Assembly (NCBI RefSeq): GCF_963678635.1
Contig: NC_087065.1
Span: forward strand, 45,169,919 to 45,233,918
DNA length: 64,000 nucleotides
Direction: 5' to 3'
Source: Symsagittifera roscoffensis
Taxonomy: Eukaryota > Xenacoelomorpha > Acoela > Convolutidae
How positions within the stretch are numbered: the first letter of the stretch is position 1; each line of letters starts with the position of its first letter. Made by a program: the position numbers and the translations under genes. The notes beneath the pieces are model-generated. The model saw nothing but the letters and a program-made list of their open reading frames with translations, was not told the DNA's origin and searched no databases. This document shows positions 23,571 to 56,109 of the stretch, in pieces.

Positions 23571-24090
23571 GCCGTTGCTTTTTAAGTCAAAGAAGATTTT
23601 TGAGCAGACAAAAATAATGAAATCATACGAAATAGGAGTCGGTAAATTTGTAAATAAGAATCAATATAATTGCTTTCATTTTTTAAGAACATTTATTGTA
23701 AGAGAAAAAATCTCCTGACTTGAATTTTCAAAAAACTGAACACGTTAAGGCTGACATTCACTATTGTCAGCCTGAAAAAGTCTTTAGTTCCGATTTAACA
23801 GAGCTCGCTTATCACAACCGCGGAAAAATCTAAAAAATATATACGTTTCTCGAATGAAACCCAATTTTAAGAACTTATATCGAAAAACCCATAGAAAAAA
23901 ATGAATTAAAAGAAGTTTGACGCAAAACATTCAAGCCGAAGGCAATTTTGAGAAAAAATTAATTTCTAGCACGATTATAATTGAGTTTCTGAAAAACTGA
24001 GCTCAGAAGTACATTAAGGCTCACGTTCACTATTATTAACATGAAAAAGTCTTGTGTTCCGATTTAATAACGCTAGCTTATCTCAACCAC
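23571..24090. repeat. Low-complexity repeat-derived sequence, internally duplicated
   Basis: A block with 'aaaaactga..acgttaaggctgacattcactattgtcag..gaaaaagtctt..gttccgatttaa' near 23740-23800 is repeated, diverged, near 24000-24065 and 24555-24640. Period is about 250-560 bases. No gene was seen. Confidence 0.4.
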
Positions 24091-24094
24091 ATAA

Positions 24095-24440
24095 AACCAC
24101 AGAGGCGAAGCCTCGCTTCGCAAACACTAAAGAGAACACAACAAAAAGCAGCTCTATAAAGTGCAATAAGAAAAACTAGAAATAAAACTCGAATTCAAAA
24201 AACTCGGCTACTTCTCGGATTCGATTTGCAACCTCGAGATCATGAGTCTCACGCACTAACACTCAGCCACGAACGCTCAATGAATCACAAACACCAGCCA
24301 AAAATGAAGCAGACAACAGATGCTATAAGAATTCCAAAGCTACAGATCGTTATTATAGCAAAAGCAGACAAAAAAGTGAAAACTTTGAATGAGCACTTTT
24401 ATTTGCGCGTTAGATTTTTAAAAAGAACGTTCGATCTAAT
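24095..24440 (-). mobile_element. Composite SINE-like element, copy b
   Basis: The head palindrome GCGAAGCCTCGCTTCGC (24095-24111) is perfect apart from the 3-base centre. It is followed by 'agcagctctataaagtgcaa', the tRNA-like block at 24207-24279 and the 'gaagcagacaacagatgc' tail. On the minus strand the tRNA-like block has GGCTGAGTG, GAGACTCATGATCTC (a 4-bp anticodon stem with CAT in the loop) and CGAATCC. This is the best preserved copy. Confidence 0.65.
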
Positions 24441-24758
24441 ACAGTACGGTCGAAGCTCTTACGCTAGTTTTAGAAATTTTACGAAAAACATTCAAACCGA
24501 GGACAACTTTGCGGAAAAAAGTAATTTCTAGCACGATTTTATTTGAATTTCCGAAAAACTGAGCTTCTAAGCACGTAAACGTTCACGTTCAAGATAGTTA
24601 AGAAGAAAATGCCTTGTGTTTTGATTTAATAGGCTGGCTTATCACAACCGTAAGAAACTGGTTTATTAAAAAATTCATACGTTTCTCGAATGAAGCCCAA
24701 TTTTACGAAATTATGTCGAAAGCCCCAAAGAATAGAAAAGATTCTAGGAAATCTACAA

Positions 24759-27700
24759 AAACATTCAAGACGGAGACAACTTAAAGAAATTTGAGAAAAA
24801 ACAAAAACAAAGCGGAGCTTCTCACCATTTGTGATCCAAAAAATAGCACGAACAACTAGCCCACAGAAATTAGACGAAAGCATAAAAAAAATTAGATAAA
24901 TCAAAATATAATTATATTAGTCTAAGTTTGAATTCAATTAAAGTCATTTTGACAAAAAATGCCAAGTAAGGCGGCTAAATGTTGATGCATCGAAACAAAA
25001 TCAGTCCACTTAAAAAAAACTGACATATCTTGAGCCGAAAGGAGTTAATTTCAATCAAACATTCAAAAAAAAAAACTCTCCTTCGAAGCACACACATAAG
25101 AAAATTTTTCGTTCATGAAACGACGCTTAGCTAGGCACTTAGAGCGAAACTAAAAAGTCAGATTCTTTTAATCCAAAAAAGCACAAAAAAACGAAATTAT
25201 ATTAAACCTGAGCTGGTAAATATACAGCCACCATTTAAAAAGTTTCGATAGAACAGGATTTCAACATGTTTAAAATATACTTAAATAGGCAAACGTATGA
25301 GCAAGCCGATTCAGTGATTTACTTGAACAAGTTTTTTACACTCAGAGGCGAAGCCACGCTTCGCAAACACAATCGAGGAAAACGAAAAAAAGGAGCTCTA
25401 AACAGGCAAAACAAAGTGAACACAGGCGAAGTTGAACTTCGCATACACAAGCAAAAGCATGACCGAAAACGCTACTGGGAAAAACTGAATGAGTAAAACT
25501 TTGAGTCTACAAAATATCTCAAATGACGCACGCCAATTATGAGTCTACATAATTGCTAAGTGACGCAAGCCAATTATGACGCATTAGCAGTCAATTTGAA
25601 AAGAAATTTACCAAATAACATGCCTCAATTTATAGAGCGGACGCATTTTAACTAGTATACGACAAATTTCATTTAGAACCTCCGACCCCGCCCAGGTTCG
25701 AACGTTCTTATTTTGGTGCGGTTCTCCTTCCCTACCTCTACGCAACAGATACATGATACCTTGAAGCTAAAGTGCTATTTGTAACAAAATAGTCTGTGTA
25801 AATATCCTTAGCATTGGCTGTACTTAATAGATGGCAAAATGAAAACTTTCAAAACGAACACATTTCGTCGCAACAATATTTGCGATTAGGTTGAAAAAAG
25901 AGTTGATATTAAAACACAAGCTTTGCCTGTGTAAATACCCGTTTTTTCAAACAGGACCGAACACTAGCCGCAAATAGAGCAGCAACACATGCTATTAAAT
26001 TGCCCATGCCTTAACAGGCCTAAACATGATTAAACTGAAATATACCAAGACTATCATCAATTGATCAGTTGTGTGCGACTTCGGTTAGAAAAGAAAACAC
26101 TTCGTAATAATTGACTACGCTTCGCAAATGCAATGAGCAAAAAAATCCGATTTACAGACTTTTCATTTTTGCTTGTCGATAGAGCTTAAGTAGGACAGTG
26201 TGTATTAGAGCTGCAGTTCTACCTCTCGCTTCAGGTCAACAAAACAATTGATTAAATTTAGCGTCAGACGGGAAAAAAACACCGAAATGCAAAAAAGCTT
26301 GACTGAAAAAAAGCTTATCTAGACATTCAAGCCAAAGACAACTTAAAAAAAAAATTGAAAAAAAAAACAAACAAAGCGGAGCTTCTCACCATTTGTGATA
26401 CAAAAAATAGCACGAACAACTAGCCCACAGAAATTAGACGAAAGCATAAAAAAATTAGATAAATCAAAATATTTCTTTGTTAGTCTCAGTTTGACTTCAA
26501 TTAAAATCATTTTGACAAAAAATGGCAAGTAGGGCAGCTAAATGTTGATGCATCGAAACAAAATCAGTCCGCTATAAAGAAAAACTGACAGATCTTGAGC
26601 CGAAAGGAGTTAATTTCAATCGAACATTTAAAAAAAACAACTCTCATTCGAAGCACACATAAAAAAAATTTTCGTTCATGAAACGACGCTTAGCTAGGCA
26701 CTTAGAACGAAACTAAAAAGTCAGATTCTTTTAGTCCAAAAAAGCACAAAAATACGAAATTATATTAAACCTGAGCTGGTAAATATACAGCCACCATTAA
26801 AAAGTTTCGATAGAACAGGATTTCAACATGCAAACATGTTTAAAATATACTTAAATAGGCAAACGTATGAGCAAGCCGATTCAGTGATTTGCTTGAACAA
26901 GTTTTTTACGCAGAGGCGAAGCTGCGCTTCGCAAACACAATCGAGGAAGAGGAAAAAAAGGAGCTCTAAACAGGCAAAACAAAGTGAACACAGAGGCGAA
27001 GTTGCACTTCGCATACACAAGCAAAAGCATGACCGAAAACGCTACTGGCAAAAACTGAATGAATCAACTTTGAGTCTACAAAATATCTCAAATGACGCAC
27101 GCCAATTATGAGTCTACATAATTGCTAAGTGACGCAAGCAAATTATGACGCATTAGCAGTCAATTTGAAAATAAATTAACCAAATAACATGCCTCAATTT
27201 ATAGAGCGGACGCATTTTAACTAGTACACGACAAAATTCATTTAAAACCTCCGACCCCGCCCAGGTTCGAACCTTCTTATTTTGGTGCGGGTCTCCTTCC
27301 CTACCTCTACGCAACAGATCCATGATACCTTGAAGCTAAAGTGCTATTTGTAACAAAATAGTCTGTGTAAATATCCTTAGCATTGGCTGTACTTGATATA
27401 TGGCAAAATGAAAACTTTCAAAATGAAGACATTTCGTCGCAACAATATTTGCGTCGGAACAATATTTGCGTCGCAACAATATTTGCGATTAGGTTAGAAA
27501 AAGAGAGTTCATTTTAAAACACAAGCTTTGCCTGTGTAAAAATCCGTTTTTTCAAACAGGACCGAACACTAGCCGCAAATAGAGCAGCAACACATGCTAT
27601 TAAATTGCCCATGCCTTAATAGGCCTAAACGTGATTAAATTGAAATATACCAAAACTGTCATCAATTGATCTGTTGTTTGCGACTTCGGTTAGAAAAGAA

Positions 27701-30700
27701 AACACTTCGTAATAATTGACTACGCTTCGCATATGCAATGAGCAAAAAAAATCCGATTTACAGCCTTTTCTTTTTTGCTTGTCGATAGAGCTTAAGTAGG
27801 ACAGTGTGTGTTAATAGAGCTGCAGTTCGACCTCTCGCTTCAGGTCAACAAAACAATTGATTAAATTTAGCGTCAGACGCGGAAAAAAAACACCGAAATG
27901 CAAAAAAGCTTGACTGAAAAAAAGCTAATCTAGACATTCAAGCCGAATACAACTTAAAAAAAAAAATTGAGAAAAAACAAACAAAGCGGAGCTTCTCGTC
28001 ATTTGTGATACAAAAAATAGCACGAACAACTAGCCCACAGAAATTAGACGAAAGCATAAAAAAATTAGATAAATCAAAATATTCCTATGTTAGTCTCAGT
28101 TTGACTTCAATTAAATTCATTTTGACAAAAAATGCCAAGTAAAGCGGCTAAATGTTGATGCATCGAAACAAAATCAGTCCGCTATAAAAAAACACTGACA
28201 GATCTTGCGCCGAAAGGAGTTAATTTCAATGAAACATTCAAAAAAAAACTCCTTCGAAGCACACACATAAGAAAATTTTTCGTTCATGAACGACGCTTAG
28301 CTAGGCACTTAGAGCGAAACTAAAAAGTCAGATTCTTTTAATCCAAAAAAGCACAAAAAAAACGAAATTATATTAAACCTGAGCTGGTAAATATACAGCC
28401 ACCATTTAAAAAGTTTCAATAAAACAGGATTTCAACATGTTTAAATTATACTTAAATAGGCAAACGTATGAGCAAGCCGATTCAGTGATTTGCGTGAACA
28501 AGTTTTTTACACACAGAGGCGAAGCTGCGCTTCGTAAACACAATCGAAAACAAAAAAAAGGAGCTTTAAACAGGCAAAACAAAGTGAAAACAGGCGAAGT
28601 TGCACTTCGCATACACAAGCAAAAGCATGACCGAAAACGCTACTGGGAAAAACTGAATGAGTAAAACTTTGAGTCTACAAAATATCTCAAATGACGCACG
28701 CCAATTATGAGTCTACATAATTGCTAAGTGACGCAAGCAAATTATGACGCATTAGCAGTCAATTTGAAAATAAAATAACCAAATAACATGCCTCAATTTA
28801 TAGAGCGGACGCATTTTAACTAGTATACGACAAAATTCATTTAAAACCTCCGACCCCGCCCAGGTTCGAACCTTCTTATTTTGGTGCGGGTCTCCTTTCC
28901 TACCTCTACGCAACAGATCCATGATACCGTGAAGCTAAAGTGCTATTTGTAACAAAATAGTCTGTGTAAATATCCTTAGCATTGGCTGTACTTGATATAT
29001 GGCAAAATGGAAACTTTCAAAATGAAGACATTTCGTCGCAACAATATTTGCGTCGGAACAATATTTGCGTCGCAACAATATTTGCGATTAGGTTGGAAAA
29101 AGAGTTCATATTAAAACACAAGCTTTGCCTGTGTAAATACTCGTTTTTTCAAACAGGACCGAACACTAGCCGCAAACAGAGCAGCAACACATGCTATTAA
29201 ATTGCCTATGCCTTAATAGGCCTAAACGTGACTAAATTGAAATATACCAAAACTGTCATCAATTGATCTGTTGTTTGCGACTTCGGTTAGAAAAGAAAAC
29301 ACTTCGTAATAATTGACTACGCTTCGCATATGCAATGAGCAAAAAAAATCCGATTTACAGCCTTTTCTTTTTTGCTTGTCGATAGAGCTTAAGTAGGACA
29401 GTGTGTGTTAATAGAGCTGCAGTTCGACCTCTCGCTTCAGGTCAACAAAACAATTGATTAAATTTAGCGTCAGACGCGGAAAAAAAACACCGAAATGCAA
29501 AAAAGCTTGACTGAAAAAAAGCTAATCTAGACATTCAAGCCGAATACAACTTTAAAAAAAAAATTGAGAAAAAACAAACAAAGCGGAGCTTCTCGTCATT
29601 TGTGATACAAAAAATAGCACGAACAACTAGCCCACAGAAATTAGACGAAAGCATAAAAAAATTAGATAAATCAAAATATTCCTATGTTAGTCTCAGTTTG
29701 ACTTCAATTAAATTCATTTTGACAAAAAATGCCAAGTAAGGCGGCTAAATGTTGATGCATCGAAACAAAATCAGTCCGCTAAAAAAAAACACTGACAAAT
29801 CTTGCGCCGAAAGGAGTTAATTTCAATGAAACATTCAAAAAAAACTCTCCTTCGAAGCACACACAAGAAAATTTTTCGTTCATGAAACGACGCTTAGCTA
29901 GGCACTTAGAGCGAAACTAAAAAGTCAGATTCTTTTAATCCAAAAAAGCACAAAAAAAACGAAATTATATTAAACCTGAGCTGGTAAATATACAGCCACC
30001 ATTTAAAAAGTTTCGATAAAACAGGATTTCAACATGTTTAAAATATACTTAAATAGGCAAACGTATGAGCAAGCCGATTCAGTGATTTGCGTGAACAAGT
30101 TTTTTACACACAGAGGCGAAGCTGCGCTTCGCAAACACAATCGAAAACGAAAAAAAGGAGCTTTAAACAGGCAAAACAAAGTGAACACAGGCGAAGTTGC
30201 ACTTCGCATACACAAGCAAAAGCATGACCGAAAACGCTACTGGGAAAAACTGAATGAGTAAAACTTTGAGTCTACAAAATATCTCAAATGACGCACGCCA
30301 ATTATGAGTCTACATAATTGCTAAGTGACGCAAGCAAATTATGACGCATTAGCAGTCAATTTGAAAATAAATTAACCAAATAACATGCCTCAATTTATAG
30401 AGCGGACGCATTTTAACTAGTATACGACAAAATTCATTTAAAACATCCGACCCCGCCCAGGTTCGAACCTTCTTATTTTGGTGCGGGTCTCCTTCCCTAC
30501 CTCTACGCAACAGATCCATGATACCTTGAAGCTAAAGTGCTATTTGTAACAAAATAGTCTGTGTAAATATCCTTAGCATTGGCTGTACTTAATAGATGGC
30601 AAAATTAAAACTTTCTAAATGAACACATTTCGTCGCAACAATATTTGCGTCGGAACAATATTTGCGTCGCAACAATATTTGCGATTAGGTTAGAAAAAGA

Positions 30701-31170
30701 GTTCATTTTAAAACACAAGCTTTGCCTGTGTAAAAATCCGTTTTTTCAAACAGGACCGAACACTAGCCGCAAATAGAGCAGCAACACATGCTATTAAATT
30801 GCCCATGCCTTAATAGGCCTAAACGTGATTAAATTGAAATATACCAAAACTGTTATCAATTGATCTGTTGTTTGCGACTTCGGTTAGAAAAGAAAACACT
30901 TCGTAATAATTGACTACGCTTCGCATATGCAATGAGCAAAAAAAAATCCGATTTACAGCCTTTTCTTTTTTTGCTTGTCGATAGAGCTTAAGTAGGACAG
31001 TGTGTGTTAATAGAGCTGCAGTTCGACCTCTCGCTTCAGGTCAACAAAATAATTGTTTAAATTTAGCGTCAGCGTCAAAATCGGGGCATCGTTTAATTTC
31101 TTGACGCGAAAAAATACCGAAATGCAAAAAAGCTTGACTGAAAAAAGCTTGACTGAAAAAAAGCTACTCT
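24759..31170 (+). repeat. Head-to-tail tandem array: four units of about 1.6 kb
   Basis: Unit starts ('agacattcaagcc') are at about 24759, 26321, 27932 and 29529, and the array ends near 31170, giving lengths of about 1562, 1611, 1597 and 1642. Landmarks repeat in each unit: AGCGGAGCTTCTC, 'agcccacagaaattagac', 'gacgcttagctaggcactta', two hairpins of the GCGAAG/CTTCGC type, 'gaccccgcccaggttcgaac' and 'tacgcttcgca'. Units 2-4 share a threefold 'aacaatatttgcgtcg' expansion that unit 1 lacks, so unit 1 is the oldest or least homogenised. Each unit has a 75-91 codon basic open frame starting MFKIYLNRQTYEQADSV, but one unit shifts frame internally. I treat the array as a large satellite or tandemly amplified element, not as genes. 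Confidence 0.85.
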
Positions 31171-31179
31171 AGACAGAAT

Positions 31180-31813
31180 CTGAAATTTTCAGAATTAATA
31201 TTAAAATAGCCATACAGTTGGAAAAGAGTCAAAGTCAAAATATCAACTTTTCCTGAAAAAACATCACGAGTTATATAAGAGTCTTCACTACATTCACAGA
31301 CTCTTCAACAAAGCATCAAACAGTTGCAAAAGTTTAATGAGATCAAGTAAATAGAAACGATGACTAGTTTTCCAGAGATTTTTCAACGTAAGACCTTCGA
31401 TGAAAAAAATCTGCGTTGAACTTAAAATCTTGAAGAAATCTTACTAAAACCAACTGTCGAGGTAGTTCACGTTTTGCCGCGCCATTTCTGCTTTTTAATT
31501 GAGGAGCGTGTTTTTCCTTCGCTTTAGCAAATGAATTTGAATTAATTTATAAAAACATCAAGTACATCAAGTGCAAAGATCAAAGTAGGCTGATCAAATT
31601 ATAAGACTTTCACCTGGAACAGGAAAAAGTACATCATCACGCTCTATATAAGACATGAATGTGCTCACTACGTTCATTGACACAAATTATTTGGGTAATT
31701 AAGATTTTTAAAGAAAATATTTCAACAACTATTTGCTGCGTCCGATGAAAACAGAACCTGTCGCTGAAAACTAAATTCTATCACCAAAGCACAATCAAAA
31801 AATGGATTAAGTA
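31180..31813. repeat. Dispersed repeat R-B fragments and ELP3 3' flank
   Basis: Two partial R-B copies are present: 'atataagagtcttcactaca' near 31275 and 'gacctttcgatg...cacgttttgccgcgcca' through 'tatataagacatgaatgtgctcactacgttca' near 31650-31680. No gene was found. A usable polyadenylation signal for ELP3 was not identified. Confidence 0.45.
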
Positions 31814-33771
31814 TCAAATTAGTTTTGTCATATAGGGTCCATCCAACTCGTAACCCAGTTTTCTGTAGTAATTTCGTGTTCCCACGCCAGAAATGACTGC
31901 CAATTTATACGACCCATGTTCCTCTTTAGCTATTCTAGCGGCTTCTGTCATCAGCAACATTCCAAATCCTTGATGTTGGAACTTGTTTGGATCTCTAGCA
32001 TTGACTGGAACCACTGATCCATAAACATGCAACTCTCTTACAATCGAAACTCCACCTCCGGTCAATTCTGGCCTGAAAGTGCCATCTTCAGAGCACTTTC
32101 GCAATCTCAACAACCCAATCAGAATATCTTGTTCTGGATCTTCGTAGGACAAAAACGTTTCCCAGCCCCCATTTGCAAAGTAGTCACGTCTTATCAATTC
32201 CACTTGATTCGGCAGAATCTTGTGATGTATTTCTTGGATTCCGACTTCTCTGGTTCTTACATCACGACATTCGGTGCCAAGTTCCTTCATTCGAGCAAGA
32301 CACAACTCTCTCAAATTTCCCTTTTCGACTCCTGAAGACACAAGAGGCATCGGTATATCCCGCTGCACCCTGTATACTCTCGTCCACGGCGGAATCAAAG
32401 CTAAAATTGCAGCTACAAAATCAACAAGTTCGCTTGGCGAATAATTTTTGTAAACCCCACTTTTCCATAACTCATATATTCCAGTTCCACGGATTACCAA
32501 AGTTGGATATATTTTCAGTCCATCTGGTCGAAAAGCAGGATTTTCAAACAGTTCTTTAAATTGCGCGAGGTCTCTCTCAAAAGGTACGTTGGGCAAGTTT
32601 GGCATCATGTGCGAAATGACCTTGAACCCGCAATCCTTCGACTGATGAAAAGATTCGCTCACTGCTTTGACTGTATGACCTCTATTTGTATCACGCGCTA
32701 CGTCCTCGTAAACCGATTGGACCCCAATTTCGAGTCTCGTACATCCATAAGTCAACATTTTGCTCAGATGAGGCTTCAGACAATAATCTGGCCTGGTTTC
32801 AATTGTGATTCCAATGCACTTCGTGTTCGATCGTTCAGAATAGAAAACAGCTTCGTCAACAGATGAGCTTGAATAACCTGAAAGCGCGTCGTGCAAATTT
32901 CTGATAAAGTAGTCTCTGTAATCATCTGCCAGTGACATGAAGGTGCCGCCCATTATAATGAATTCAACTTTGTCCACACTATGACCCAAGGATCGCAGCT
33001 GATCTACCCTGTTACGTGTCTGTAAGTATGGATCGTATCTGGCTCTTATGGCTCGCATGGATGTGGGCTCGTACCCTGTATACGACTGGGTTGAGTACTC
33101 GAAGTCTGAGTCCGGTCCACCTGGACAATAGACGCATATGTTGCCCGTCATGTGTATATGAGGACATCTGTGAGGTTTGCACATTACAGCCACTACAGCA
33201 ATACCACTCGCAGTTCTAAACGAAAGGAAAAAAATAATAAATGATTGAAAACTATTGAACCTTTCGTATATCATAACACTATAAGATTGACTTTAGGCTT
33301 TGAATTTCGTGAAATATAAAGCAAAATGTCAACCCAGAATTCAAAAATGGAGAAAAATTATATATCGTTGTTGAAAAACATGTATTTCGAAAATCCTGAG
33401 TACACAAGTCATTTGAAAAGCGTCAGCCAAAAGAAAAAAAATTGATTTAACTCTAGACCTTATCGACTAACTTGCCTCACAGGTTTCGCTTTCAACTTTG
33501 GAAGCAGCGTTTTCTTGTGTTGCTGAGGAACAGCAGCAATAATATCAACTAGTTTCGGTTGTCGTTGCGTGCAATACTTGCGAGACACTGCCATTTTCAC
33601 TTTGTTCAAGTCTACATTTTGTCCCTTGCGTTCCGCCTCGATCAGATGCTGAACAATTTCAGTGATCGCACGCATCAGTAGCTCCGACTCAGTTTGCCGA
33701 GGAGAAGCAGAACCATCTTCAGCTATTTCACTGTTGAAAGTTTCTCTATTTCCTGATACAACATCCAACAT
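31814..33771 (-). CDS. ELP3: ELP3, catalytic subunit of the Elongator complex, 2 exons, 565 aa
   Basis: Exon 1 is 33476-33771 and exon 2 31814-33215. ELP3 adds the carboxymethyl precursor to uridine 34 of tRNAs using a radical SAM domain and an acetyl-CoA-binding domain. Residues about 99-420 form the radical SAM part, with [14 protein letters not shown] supplying the three iron-sulfur cysteines (about Cys 116, 126 and 129). Next come [14 protein letters not shown], and the GNAT-like C-terminus with [10 protein letters not shown] (acetyl-CoA loop) and RNYYRKLGY. The N-terminus matches ELP3 ([26 protein letters not shown]). Length and identity to the human protein (547 aa) are high; the extra N-terminal residues come from choosing Met 33771, and upstream in-frame Mets exist. 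The intron is a GC-AG intron. The gene starts only 326 bp after the transporter stop codon, on the same strand. Confidence 0.97.
33216..33475 (-). other. GC-AG intron of ELP3
   Basis: Exon 1 reads ...CCT GTG AG, then GCAAGT; exon 2 begins after TTTAG with A ACT GCG. Only the GC donor restores the invariant [11 protein letters not shown] reading; the nearby GTTAGT four bases downstream leaves the wrong phase. AG|GCAAGT is the usual context of GC donors. The intron is 260 nt long. Confidence 0.8.
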
Positions 33772-34097
33772 TTCTGAAAAACGGAGCCATTTATCGATTG
33801 CTGCTGCATAAAATAGCCCATAACAACAGTCAAGAATTAATTGAAATTGAAGATAGCTACTGAGCGCGGGCGATTTCAGGAATCGAGTCCTGTTCATAAC
33901 TGAAAGTTTCCAACCACTTAAAGTTCTAAGTAGCGACAACCTGGATCCGATTTCCCTAAAATAGCTGGCCGTAAGAAAACCTATAAGAATAGAAAATGGA
34001 AGAAAACCTATAAAAATTGTTAAGTTAGTTGCATTAGTTGCATGTTGGACATTTGTGCATTCTTTAAATTCGTTCAAATATATTTGAGCGTGAATGA
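33772..34097. other. Short intergenic gap between the transporter and ELP3
   Basis: Only 326 bases separate the stop codon of the ABCC gene (34098) from the ELP3 start (33771). An open frame in phase with ELP3 runs back through the gap to 34101, without family resemblance. No AATAAA signal was seen on the minus strand here. The gap is a candidate trans-splice or shared-promoter region, but nothing in the sequence proves this. Confidence 0.4.
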
Positions 34098-54251
<20,154 letters not shown>

Positions 54252-54718
54252 TCTGGAGCCAGGCGATCTGTAGTTTCCATTGGCATTTAGACCCAAAAGC
54301 GACAAAGCAATGAAAACTTAACGTGTCACTTCACCCAGGTGCATTGTCAATCTGAAAGTCATTATGGACTGGCCTCTCTGCCTATCATTCATTTAAACAT
54401 TCATTTAAGCTTCAATTAAACATTCATTTTTTGTTTCATTTTAATAAGTACTCCGTACAAAATAATAAAACGACGTGAAAAAAATGATGGAGAATATAGA
54501 CGAAAAGCAGAGCATGTTCCTACTGAGACAACGCAAAAGTCTTTAAAAGCGAGAACAAAATCGCGATATCTCAAAAATAGACAATTAAATTGAAATCTCA
54601 CTCTTTCACAGCTCAACAGGCTCACTTTACTCTCATCAACAGCAACCAACACTCACCGGAAACTGCAAAGAAGTCCTTCAAAACAACCACTGCTAGAAAT
54701 ATCAAGGTCTCATTAAAC
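54252..54718. other. Upstream region of the transporter / downstream of the LRR-like exon
   Basis: About 480 bases separate the LRR-like stop codon from the transporter start. It must hold the transporter 5' UTR and promoter unless a further 5' exon exists. A short upstream ATG frame (ATG at about 54289, stop overlapping the main ATG as ATGAG) precedes the start. Confidence 0.4.
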
Positions 54719-54724
54719 TTTATT
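54719..54724 (-). terminator. Possible polyadenylation signal AATAAA
   Basis: AATAAA on the minus strand lies six bases after the stop codon of the LRR-like open frame (54730). The very short distance leaves almost no 3' UTR, so this may be chance in AT-rich DNA. Confidence 0.3.
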
Positions 54725-54729
54725 TCCAT

Positions 54730-55326
54730 TTACGTAATAGTGATATTTAGTTTTTCAAACGGAAGTGTCTGAACAACATCAGGATCAAGCAAGTCTAACT
54801 CTCTGATTTTCCATCCAAATTCCGAGTTCAATTGATCCAACCGCGCGATGTCGTTTTTGCTCAATGTGTTTTTCAGAACAATATCGTAGTTGTTAAATCT
54901 TAACCACTTTAGTGAAGGGTGCGAGGACAAAAAATCTTGATTCCGATTTACCCAATCAAACAGACATTCTTTGATACCATCATGAAGATAATCAGACGAA
55001 GTTGGTTCTCCTGCATCATCGACTATGAAATTCACCAACATTATCTGTAGCTCCTGCTGTTTTTCTAGCAACTTCACTTGAAATGTTTCCATATACGACT
55101 CGACAAGAGTCTGATATCCTTTCATCGGAATCCAAAATGTTATCGTTTCCAAATTAAAAGAACCCTCTAATAGGTAAAGGAACATCTTGGATAAGGATGT
55201 AACATCAAAATCTTTCGCAGCAATGCTTATAAACAAATGTTTTATGCTTTTGCATTCAATGAAGAGGTGTAACAATTTGTGACTTGTTTTCAGAGTGTGG
55301 CACGAGGGTGGTAAAGTAAAATTCAA
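54730..55326 (-). CDS. LRR-like hypothetical protein, terminal exon
   Basis: This is a 198-codon open frame with irregular leucine-rich spacing, as in F-box/LRR-type proteins: LLHLFIECKSIKHLFISI, SFNLETITFWI, HPSLKWLRFNNYDI, IRELDLLDPD. There is no catalytic motif, signal peptide or membrane segment, and no family name can be given. The frame is closed upstream by a TAA, without an ATG and without an obvious acceptor near its start, so the 5' border is unresolved. It may be a 3' exon of a gene whose earlier exon is at 62200-62551, or a decayed relative. The uninterrupted length in such AT-rich DNA supports real coding, past or present. Confidence 0.5.
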   Translation of the reverse strand: MNFTLPPSCHTLKTSHKLLHLFIECKSIKHLFISIAAKDFDVTSLSKMFLYLLEGSFNLETITFWIPMKGYQTLVESYMETFQVKLLEKQQELQIMLVNFIVDDAGEPTSSDYLHDGIKECLFDWVNRNQDFLSSHPSLKWLRFNNYDIVLKNTLSKNDIARLDQLNSEFGWKIRELDLLDPDVVQTLPFEKLNITIT

Positions 55327-55439
55327 GCCAAACGGGATTTCGGAGTGTTAATGAGCTCAAGAGACCAAAAATATTTTTCTTCTAGTTTTGAATTTTCGCG
55401 ATATTATAGAAAAAATAGCCTTGAAGCTCTTTGTACTTT

Positions 55440-55480
55440 CAAAACATAGAGGCGATGCGAAGCTTCGCATATCTTTCGAT
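55440..55480. repeat. Hairpin-family palindrome
   Basis: GATGCGAAGCTTCGCATATC (near 55450-55470) is a perfect 12-base palindrome core, TGCGAAGCTTCGCA with flanks. It is a variant of the dispersed GCGAAGC-N-GCTTCGC motif without a central spacer. Confidence 0.5.
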
Positions 55481-56109
55481 AACAAATTTATATGCCGTAG
55501 GTTCAGGCGCTAAACAGCGACAAGTTTTATAAAAACATCTTCAAGTAAAACATCTATAAAACATCTCCTTTGTTAATGCGAGGAGTTTGAGAAAAATGCA
55601 AAAATCATTTTTTGCGTAAAAATTTCGCAATAAAAGCACATTAAAAACTTAAAACAAAATTACACGGCAGCATTCAATTCGTTCTACTGACAAGACGAGC
55701 CAAAACGCAAAATAAACCTTGAAAAATTGTCTTTAAATGGTAAACTCTGCTAACATTCTTGGAATTCAATTATCTGCACCATTACATAAAAACATAGCCA
55801 ACAGACAGTTGGAAAAGATTCAATGAACGCAAGAAAACAGAAAAAAATACTGATTAGAAACTTCTAGGAAAACAAAGAGATGTCCTTAAAGCTCTTCGAA
55901 TTTCTTAAACAACTAGCGTGTAACGCAACTCCGGTACTCATAATAAACCGCATATATTGAAAATAAGATCTGCTTTCTTTGAGTGTAATCCGACAGCACC
56001 CAGTTGAAAGGTTCGTAATAAAAAATTTTGCAAAGTTTTCTTAAGTTTTTCATAGAAACTTTGAAGCACCATAATATTTTGTGAAGTTTTTTAGAAGTTC
56101 TTCGAAAAA

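Noticed and set aside
28406-30261. Overlapping open frames on both strands in the 1.6-kb units (about 70 codons each) as genes
   Set aside because: The two strands overlap across palindromes that create complementary frames. One unit shifts frame internally, and there is no family resemblance.
24759-31170. CRISPR array
   Set aside because: The repeats are 1.6 kb long with no short regular repeat-spacer pattern, and the context is a eukaryotic genome.
54416-54652. 78-codon minus-strand frame upstream of the transporter
   Set aside because: It lacks an ATG start, resembles nothing and falls where the transporter promoter or 5' UTR is expected.
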